Positions 42,351 through 50,484 of a stretch of 50,484 nt of DNA are shown in pieces. Source of the stretch: Chara braunii (taxonomy: Eukaryota > Streptophyta > Charophyceae > Charales > Characeae); assembly GCA_003427395.1 (NCBI GenBank), contig BFEA01000080.1, positions 1,178,308 to 1,228,791 of the forward strand, written 5' to 3'. Made by a program: the position numbers and the translations under genes. How positions within the stretch are numbered: position 1 is the first letter of the stretch; each line of letters opens with the position of its first letter. The notes beneath the pieces are model-generated. The model saw nothing but the letters and a program-made list of their open reading frames with translations. It ran no database searches and was not told where the DNA came from.

Positions 42351-45300
42351 TATGCATCCTCCCTGACTGGTCTTAGTAAGGACAACTCCAACCCGTCCTC
42401 TTTTTCAATAGGCAATAGTACATTGGGGTCTTCCCTAGAATACGACATTTGACCTGCTTTAGCTACCCCTAGGTCCTTCTGACACAGACAAACGTCCATC
42501 AAGCATCTCCCATCATTATACAGAACCCCTCTTTTTACGATATTTTTCATGAAAAGTAGCCTTAAAGTTTTACCTTGCTAACATTGTTTTTTTCCAATGT
42601 ATAAGACCATTCAAAAAACAGATGATAATATATTGTAATAATAATGTATTTATAATTTTTATAATATTGACGGTCATAAATAGCGTTACTTATAGTAGGG
42701 ACATACGGTCGTAGTGATGATAATAAGAATAACTACAATAGTTGAGTAAATAAATACTATTAACAAGCAAAAAGACAACTATCATACTAATTATTTGTAT
42801 GCGTGAATGGTGACAACGAGAAACTTATAGTAATGGTTATATAAACAATAGTTATGCTATAGTCAATAGGTTCTCCAACGATAAATATTTTTAGATGCAA
42901 AAATAATGAGAGTACTAAATTTTATTTTTTGTGCTTCAATAAGAGTATCTTGCGTCAAGGGGTGGTGTAATCCCTTCAAAGGGTTAACATCTCAGACTTT
43001 CAAGCCCCGCTCAAGAACCAAGCCTCACCGCGTCACTCTCCCATTTTAATATTCGTTCCTTGCAGAAATTTGTCAATTAGTTGACAACCCCACCATACAC
43101 GTTCGAGGATGACATATCAAATCTCGCGCTGATGAACCCACTTGACACAAAGATAGTCGGGGAATCACCCCCTACTTGCTTGCGGCAGGTAGTAGTCACC
43201 TCCGTCGTAGACAATAGTCTAACAAGACCCAAATACTTTCCTCCTTCTCAATAGTAATGTAGTCGTCATTCCTTAAAGGGTTAGGTGACAACACCCCACT
43301 GTTAACCAGGAACATAGTTCCGACGCGGGTCTCACTACTACTTTAGAAGACGAATTTATGGCTCATTCAAACCATCTTTCGGAGAAAGACTAACTTAGGA
43401 TTGCGATTCCCGCTAGAGTAGACTCTACATATTGACCACCTTTCCAGAGAATATCTTCTTTCAAGTAGTCGGTCACTTCATTCACCTTCTACCACACGTC
43501 GAACGAGGATTCTGCGTAGCACTTCCACTCCTTATAAGAAGAGCAATCCAGTCGTACATGTTCGAGTGAATAAACATAAACGGATAGTCATATTTGATTA
43601 ACTCATAAGGACGGATTAAGGCGTACATTCTTAAATAAATAAGCTCAGATGGGTAACTCAGGCGAGTAACCATGAATAAAAATGTGTCAAATAGATGATT
43701 TTCCCCCCCTCCCTCATATGAATAGTATTAAATAGGCTTGACTCAAATAAACTGGCGCGAATGGATAAATTTACATAGATGAACTCTAATGAATGACCTT
43801 AAAAGGAAGGAGTTTAAACACTTAGATTCAATTGGATATGTTCAGGTAGATGGTATTGGGCTAGATGAGTTCTACTAGATAGCCTCATACCTGAGTCTTG
43901 CCACCAAGTTAAACATAAACGAGATGATTTAACACAAAATTCCTCTCTGCCTTACTGACTGCACTCAGAATCAAGAACTCTTGGTTGCCCCTTATAGACA
44001 AAACCAACCTCTAAAATCCTCTCAAGGACAGACTGGACTCACAATGATTCTTTCCTAAAACTCGATTTTTATTAAGAACCCGTAACAAATGAGGGTCCTT
44101 ACTTATACTATTCACATTCGGACCTCTTTGTATTCTTGGGTATGTTTTTGATTCACTAACATTTTACTATGACTCTTTCCCCTTCTTTTGTTGTAGTCGA
44201 TTGATATTTTACTATGAGTTAAGGAAAAATCATGCCTGCCCAAGACATGAGCCCACAATGTTTGTCTCACTCCTACCCAGGTCGATTATCCCTAAGGGGC
44301 CATCAATACCTTTCATCACATCCTTTTTTTCTTATCGGACGGATATCTCCTTCATTGTGAATATCGTTATCGACAAGGAAATAAGTATCGAAGTCATCGT
44401 GATTTGCTCCCTTTTTTATGGTATTTTTATCGAACGACCTAAACAAGCGATAATATTATTTAAATAATCCCTTTGTATAATAGGTATGAAATCAACCCGC
44501 ACAATTCAATCTGACATAGAAAGAACAGTGTCAGAGTGATGCATAACCTACGATCTACAGGTGTAGCCTGAGACAAAGGTGTAGCATGAGACACTACGGG
44601 AGGGTCAGGTACATGAGGTGGCGACAGAAGAGCAGGTCGAGGCGGTTGGGGAAGGACATACAATTGCTGAAGATGACGTGCCATGGAAGAAGAGGGGGGG
44701 TGTATGTCATCGGAGTGTCGTAATGTTGCCCGTATTTATAAGAGTAATAAACCATATTTCCAGGAGATGGCGTACGCTCACGCAAGTTTTCCTGATGCAG
44801 GCACAATCTCACCCCTTCTCATCTCTTTTCGTTTTCTTCTTCTTCCTTCCGCTATTCTCTTTCCCTTGTCAAATCAATAGGTTTTTCTATAACTTTTCCC
44901 TGTCGTCCACCTCTCCCCCTTACAACCCCTGATCCTCGCGGCATGGTTGTAGGGATTTAGTACCTAGAGTAGTGTCCTAAATGCCTAGCTACCTAGTGAT
45001 TAAGGTAATGCCTATGGTTGTGAATACATATTGACACGAGGGGATGTCAAAATGGTGGCGTAGTATAAGCTATCGGGATATTTATCTAAAGGATTTTTAA
45101 TAAAAACTTCAGAAGTAGGAATATGCAAGGTCGTCGTCGGGATAAAAGTGTAATAATCAGAGGGAATTAAATTAGTTCAAACCTCTTGGACAGATTTGAC
45201 TAAAAATTGTCGAATCCTACCGATTGGTTCCTCCGCCATCTCTATCGACCCGACTTCATGAAATAATTTTGTGATCCTTAGCTGTCAAATTGCATGTTCC

Positions 45301-45526
45301 CTCACAAACAGATACGAGAGCAACTATCTTCCTGGGACATGATAAAAGCGTGGATTAAGGCCCACAAAATGATATGTGAGACACTTCAACTTGTACTCGT
45401 TTAATCTCAAAAGACTTCCTTGGATAGAATTCCGTATCAATAGAACAACAAGGGGGAATAAAAACTCTCAGTAGTTTTATCACTAATTAACAGAAACCAT
45501 ATAGTACTCTATCTTTCGTTGTCGTT
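42351..45526. other. No gene seen; AT-rich sequence between inverted copies
   Basis: Mostly AT-rich, without coding motifs. It lies between the two inverted copies at 42.0-42.35 and 45.56-45.93 kb. Confidence 0.55.
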
Positions 45527-45955
45527 TTGTTGGGGTTTCCATTAACCAGACCCAGGTCCGTTCACATAGGACCCCGGCATGCAACCGAAGGTCCCCGGCA
45601 ACGGCGCCACCTGTCTAGCGCGGCGGTCTCGTACGTTGCTGCGAGCATGAAACCTCACGATTGTGTCGCAAGATTTTTCTATGAGAAGAAAACAACTGGT
45701 CACCACTCGGACCGTGCACGCCAGCTATACCTCTCACACGACCCTACGACAGGTCAGGGTTTCACGAGGTACAACTTACCTCTACCCGAGGGGTTTCCAC
45801 CACCCTTAGGTACGCGTATCCCTACTGAGCTATTGTCCCACATGCGGAGACTTTTACTTGCTTTCGTAGAGGTAGGTCGACTGAGGGTGTTTGATCGATC
45901 ATCGCAGCATAGGAATGGGGTACATATGGTAAGACGCCAAGAACTGACCCGTTAG
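45527..45955 (+). CDS. Possible ORF in the right copy of the divergent inverted repeat
   Basis: An open frame of 142 residues includes SYVAASMKPHDCVARFFYEK, HHSDRARQLYLSHDPTTGQG, and PLPEGFPPPLGTRIPTELLS. The inverted relative at 41970-42350 shares several of these residues in the same frame, which hints at past coding, but the family is not recognised and the surroundings are non-coding. It may equally be chance openness in a conserved repeat. Confidence 0.3.
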   Translation: MLGFPLTRPRSVHIGPRHATEGPRQRRHLSSAAVSYVAASMKPHDCVARFFYEKKTTGHHSDRARQLYLSHDPTTGQGFTRYNLPLPEGFPPPLGTRIPTELLSHMRRLLLAFVEVGRLRVFDRSSQHRNGVHMVRRQELTR

Positions 45956-47190
45956 ACAAATCAGGATTAGGATATTGATTCCCCCATCCTGGACTTCTAG
46001 ATTCTTAAGTCGAACTTTAATAGGTTTTCTATTTTCGCTTCTGAATCAGAGAGTAATATAGACTGTTATTCGCAAAGACAAAATATGCACATACCTTGAG
46101 TAAACAACCTATGGTATATTATTCTTCTAACAAAAACAAACAAAGTATAAATCTAACAATTTCCTTCCAATGGCATTCTACTCTCTATAACAGACTACGG
46201 TTAACTGAATATCGGACAGATATAAAGGTTTTATAAGACAATAATGAGCATGGGGATATTACCGCCAAGAACCCTTCCACTTTCACAAGTGTAATGCGTC
46301 CGAGACTATTCACGAGATCAAGCCCGGTTCAATTCAAAATTATGCATAAGACAGACTTGCACAGAATAATGCAAAGACAGTTCATACGTCATGCACTAGT
46401 ATCGTCAACCATCAATCCACACCATTGACCTTGTCCCTCACTTCTCAAACCATGTCCGACAACTCTATCTTTTTTTAGATACATCAAGCCCAACCCCCTC
46501 ATATTTCTTCAAATGACCCTTAAAAGTGACTAGGACCATTCAGGCAATGACCAATTGTGACAGTTTTACTGACTACATGATTTGTCTTTAGATTTGGGTA
46601 TCAAGTCAAGGGCAAATAATTAAATCGGCAGCAACAGACCTATTATCAAAAGATAATGAAGAATTATGTCTTTTTCGTAGATCCTTTCCTTTAATTGCAG
46701 TAATAGGAATCTGCACACACAGGTAAACAAAAATTCAACATTCCTACTTGTTTCTCACTTATCGATATCTAAGGGTTAAATCAGGACTGTGCGCTCTGGG
46801 ATCGACACCTCGAAGTCTAATACCTACCTCTACTTTCACAAACCTTCCTTAAACCATCTGTCACTTTCTCATTTTCTCTCAAGGAGTTTCATGCCTGTGT
46901 CCTAAGTCGTATCAAAGAAAGTCATATTTTCTTCTCTCTCAGTTCACTCATCATTTCTTTTTGGAACAAGTACACTCCTTGGTGCTTCATGGTTGAAGTA
47001 AAATTACTACAGTCGCGACTTTCGTTCCGAAAGCTATGAAGAGATACAAACTTCGAACTAATCTCCTATCATTCTTAGTATTTTTTCCGCAGCCTAACTT
47101 TTTTTTTTTTTTTTTTTAGATAAGTGAAATCTCGCCCCAACTGAAGTATTGTCTTTCCTTTTCTATTTTTTTTGTCCAACATACGCAAGT
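45956..47190. other. No gene seen
   Basis: AT-rich intergenic sequence with a T tract at about 47098-47117. Confidence 0.55.
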
Positions 47191-48910
47191 AGTAGATCGA
47201 TTCACACATGAATCTTCTGCTACTTGACCAATTACAAGCAATTTGTTAATCAAGCAGACAGTCGAGTAATTCGCACAAGAGTACTCGACCACCTTTCCAA
47301 CTTCATTTGATGCAAACGCAAACGGTCAGTAAGAAATAATACACAAGGTCCGTTCCAAGTAGTTGGATAACTCGTACAATAGTATTCTTCTACTAACTTA
47401 AAATAAATAGTCGAGAGGCTCCTACCGGGGCATCCCAATACTTGTTTTAGCCATCATTCATAAAGATTAAGATTTTATCCCCCCAAAGGTTAGTACGGGT
47501 CCCAAGTCAATAATAGGCAACCCATACATGAACCCCCTACTACCACTTGACTAATAGGCGGTCCACTTTAAGAACGTTTTTTTTCAAGCCTTCAAAATAT
47601 ATTTTTTTTGTTTTTTAGTAAGTTTTTTTGTCTGCCAAACATTTTTCTAGATTTGTCGACAAGTTTTGAATTTTGATACGCACATTTTATTTATCTCAAT
47701 TTTTTTTCATCAAATCGCAACTGCGGATAACGGGAATCGAACCCATATCCCCTCGCTTGGAAGGCAGATAGGATGATCCGAAAAAAGGTATCCTACCACT
47801 TTTTTCAAGCCAACTGATCTGAGATTAGGTTAGTTAAACGGAAGATAAGCGTAAGGATATTCCTACAGAAGTATCTTATATTGTCAGTTAAGTAGTTCAT
47901 TCTTCAAACAAGCAATAAGATGACCCGTACATAAGTCTTCCTACTACCCGTTCGATGATCGGACTATCCGAGGGTAAGTAAGTTGTTAGAGAATGAGTAC
48001 CAAGATGACTCCCCACTACTCGTAGGTCATCAGTCGGTCTTAGGTTCAAGTGTGTCATAGGATGACCCTCACAGGAGACCCCTACTACAACTCGAATAAG
48101 TGCAAAGACTTAACCATCTTGAGCCGATAATGTAGGAAAGGTTATTACTATAATCTCTCATATCTAGGCTTAGTATTGGATAAACAAATTGTTAGTGATC
48201 AACCAAATCATTAATCATCCGTAAACAAATAGCAGGATTACTCATACAAAAGTATCATACCACCGCTCAATCCCCCGCACTCCACCTTTTCTTTGAGTTA
48301 GTTAGTCAGGTATCAAATAAGTACTACGAAGACTCCCACATGAGCTTCCTGTTTCTTATTTGATTCATAGGAAACCGACAAAATAGCTTTGTCGAAGTTA
48401 TTTTAACCGCTCGCCTATCATATTATGCGTAGCTTTCGGACAAGCGACGTGGCGATTCGCACAAGAGTCCCCACTCCTCTTGTCATATACTTTTACTTAG
48501 TATATTTCGTTGCTAGTCTATTAGTCCATGCGAGTGACAGAAGAGATTACACATAGTTATTCTCCCAACTTTCATCACCAAGTCAATCCCTAGTTAATCA
48601 AGGTGGCAAAGTAACTCACACACGAGTACTGTGCAACCCTTTTGGTTGTGTCACTCGATCGAGTCTCAAATGGCAATTGTCACACCCACACAGGAGCATT
48701 CCACCGCCTTTCAATACTAGTCTGACAAGTTAATTGGGAGACCCGTACAAGAGTCTCCCACTTTCGTTTTTAAGAGTTATCCTTCACGATAACAATCGAT
48801 CATGCAGATAGTAGGGTAACTCACACATGAGTACCCCACCGTTCGTCCTTAGTTGAATTGGTGCATATACAAGCAGTGCGGCGACTTGCACCGGAACTTT
48901 CATCGCACCG
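47191..48910. repeat. Array of about 18 hairpins with a conserved 13-nt loop and varying stems
   Basis: Irregularly spaced units (about 60-170 bp) share a loop near ACTCACACATGAG, and each has its own complementary stem. Examples: GTCGAGTA/TACTCGAC around ATTCGCACAAGAG (47261-47289); GGATA/TATTC around ACTCGTACAATAG (about 47365); GAAG/CTTC around ACTCCCACATGAG (48328-48348); GTGG/CCAC around the same 13 bases as the first (about 48450); AGTA/TACT around ACTCACACACGAG (about 48610); TGGGAGA/TCTCCCA (48735-48760); GGGTA/TACCC around ACTCACACATGAG (48814-48836). Others are more decayed. Function unknown. Confidence 0.75.
47722..47805 (-). pseudogene. tRNA-Gly(UCC)-like fragment within the hairpin array
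   Basis: The minus strand has a good T arm (ATGGG-TTCGATT-CCCGT, also a perfect polymerase III B-box GGTTCGATTCC), an anticodon loop CTTCCAA with a mostly paired stem (TCTGC/GCGAG), a five-base variable loop and an acceptor-like TATCCGC plus A. The D-arm region is too long, and no matching 5' acceptor GCGGATA is present. It could be a tRNA relic, a tRNA-derived SINE head, or a chance likeness. Confidence 0.35.
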
Positions 48911-49465
48911 TTTTACTCTTTAAGTTCAAACAGTCTAGGTTCCTTCCCGATTAACTTAAGTTTCTTCCTTCCATCAGGCAGGGTTCTTATTCCAGTCATA
49001 TATCCTTTTCCTGTTTGATAATTTTGGTTCCGAAGAAAGCATGAACAGTATTTCATATAATCATGCATGCAGTCCAATAGATGGTCATAGCTTGTATGCG
49101 TATACGGGAAAGGGGCAAGTCATGAGTACCTCATGGTTCCCTGCCTCCAGAGTTCCTCCCAAACTCCTGCAGAGCTCCCGCAATTGCCCTGGTACGGGTC
49201 ATGTCTAGTTTATGCAATTGAATGTCTGAACTTTTAAAGTTAGTAAAAGACAGAATTATCTCAGCGGAAATACACCATCAGTCATCTATGGTCACAGAGA
49301 TAGGCATCTGAGAAGATCAATCATAGATAAAAATGGAGGAGGATGGAGGAGGTAGGTACCATCACAAAGTGGTAATGTCTCTCTCCTCTCCAATACCACG
49401 CATTCTCTTTATCCCTGACACCTGTTTAATATACGATGTTCAATAATAACAATGATAAAATAACA
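48911..49465. other. No gene seen
   Basis: A spacer between the hairpin array and the AAT microsatellite. Confidence 0.5.
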
Positions 49466-49468
49466 AAA

Positions 49469-49469
<1 letters not shown>

Positions 49470-49503
<34 letters not shown>
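49470..49503. repeat. AAT microsatellite
   Basis: An uninterrupted AAT run. It continues on the far side of the inserted element at 50265-50321, where it has one A-rich interruption. Confidence 0.95.
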
Positions 49504-50264
49504 CAGGGTTACTTGACCGAACGTTCGGGGGCCCCCGGGCTGGCCCCTGAACGTTCGGGCGTTCGGGGCCCCGTTCGGGGGTCGAACACCTCCATGTTCG
49601 GCCCCCGCCAAAAACATTTTCGGGGCCTAAAAATACGTTTTTGTTTCTCAATGTTGTTTTGTGAGTTCTCTATGATGTAACCTATACGCCTATAAATTTT
49701 GAAGCCATTCTGCTAAGCCAAAAAAACATTAAAAATCGTCAAAGATGGGGGTGTCAAAACGTGCTCGCCCACTCACTATTTTGTTTTTTTTTATTTTTAA
49801 CTTTTTGTTCTCCCTTTATTTCGGGGCCTAAAAAAATATATTATTTTTTGAAAAAAAAATAATGAGTTATTGATTATGGAAACTACATAGCTGTAAATTT
49901 TCAGGGCATTTTTCAATTCCCAAAAATAATAAAAAATCGGCAAAGATGGCTGTGTCGAAAAGGTGCTAACACACTCACTCATTTTAATTCTCTTTTTATT
50001 TTTTTTTATTTTTATCATAGTGATTATTTTCTGTATTTGATTTTTAATTCAAATTTGGTAAAGAATTTGGATGTAGTGCCCATGCAAATGTTTTTTAGTT
50101 TATTTTTCTCCATAACATATCGTGTTTTGGAAATTTTTTGAAAATTATATTTTTTTGGTTTTTTTGTTTTTTTTTAGTCCGCGTTCGGCCCGAACGGCCA
50201 AACGCCTTCCGAACGGGTCCCGTACGTTCGGGCGTTCGGCCCGTCCCGAATGCCGGCAACCCTG
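49504..50264. mobile_element. hAT-like non-autonomous element in an AAT repeat
   Basis: 761 bp with ends CAGGGTTAC... and ...GGCAACCCTG (CAGGG termini, typical of hAT elements) and subterminal clusters of GAACGTTCGGGCGTTCGG. The flanks ATAATAAT (49496-49503 and 50265-50272) fit an 8-bp target duplication, but the microsatellite makes this unprovable. Inside, two direct repeats of about 165 bp start TTCGGGGCCTAAAAA (about 49618 and 49819). No transposase ORF. Confidence 0.65.
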
Positions 50265-50308
<44 letters not shown>

Positions 50309-50321
50309 TAATAATAATAAT

Positions 50322-50484
50322 CAGGGTTGCTGGCGTTTGGGACGGGCCGAACCCAAACGTTCGAACGTTCGGGACCCCCTCTCGACGCATTCGGCCATTC
50401 TGCCAAATGCGGAAAAAAAAAAAAAAAAAAAAAAATCAAAAAAAAAAAGTTATGCAGAAAAATAAATTGAACAACATTTGTCTG
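50322..50484. mobile_element. Start of a second CAGGG-ended element, cut by the window end
   Basis: Begins CAGGGTTGCTGGCGTTTGGG directly after AAT repeats and contains GAACGTTCGGG-type subterminal motifs and a poly-A tract. It resembles the right end of the preceding element in inverted orientation (TGCCGGCAACCCTG). Only about 160 bp is visible. Confidence 0.6.

Noticed and set aside
47191-48910. CRISPR array
   Set aside because: The conserved part is a short loop, spacing is irregular, units decay gradually and stems are self-complementary. The context is eukaryotic and there are no cas genes.
50145-50439. Tyr/Phe- or Ile-rich ORFs
   Set aside because: They are translations of AAT/ATT microsatellite and poly-T runs.

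Overview
This is a eukaryotic nuclear window with no intact host gene. It is built almost entirely from transposable elements nested inside one another, plus long non-coding stretches with unusual repeats. Two Ty3/gypsy-type LTR retrotransposons with initiator-Met-type primer sites, TTAA-flanked and hAT-like small DNA elements, and AT-rich simple repeats suggest a large, repeat-rich green-lineage genome. A streptophyte alga of the Chara kind would fit, but that is inference only. Two copies of a Nextera mate-pair junction adapter and several N gaps show a short-read draft assembly, so some structures are artefacts.

Layout, 1-28.7 kb: a four-level nest. Level 0 is an unrecognised minus-strand coding remnant, now split over about 28.2-27.95 kb, 1.11-0.98 kb and 0.77-0.26 kb. 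Level 1 is a TTAA-flanked element with inverted termini (1117-27947, about 2.75 kb once later insertions are removed); a 201-bp relative sits at 773-973. Level 2 is LTR element A (3307-27384, minus strand): 1160-bp LTRs, gag, CCHC nucleocapsid, protease, RT/RNase H, and integrase with a chromodomain-like tail. It sits inside a roughly 0.2-kb tandem repeat of level 1. Level 3 is LTR element B (about 10958-24918, minus strand), inserted into the gag of A. B has LTRs of about 2.6 kb, gag, protease, RT/RNase H, a PHD-type zinc finger, integrase, and a long extra ORF after integrase. Both integrases have lost a catalytic residue and carry frameshifts or stops, so both elements look dead.

28.7-34.9 kb: mostly non-coding, with a small minisatellite, GAT repeats, a 687-bp hAT-type foldback element with an 8-bp target duplication (32827-33513), and a decayed gag remnant with an orphan CCHC knuckle (about 34.5-33.9 kb).

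34.9-49.4 kb: no gene recognised. It holds two separate arrays of short hairpins, each with a conserved loop and stems that change in a compensatory way (38.5-39.2 kb and 47.2-48.9 kb). It also holds an alternating tandem repeat (39.5-40.1 kb) and a divergent inverted pair (42.0 and 45.6 kb). The hairpin arrays are the best candidates for something undescribed. 49.4-50.5 kb: a CAGGG-ended, hAT-like element inside an AAT microsatellite and the start of a second one.
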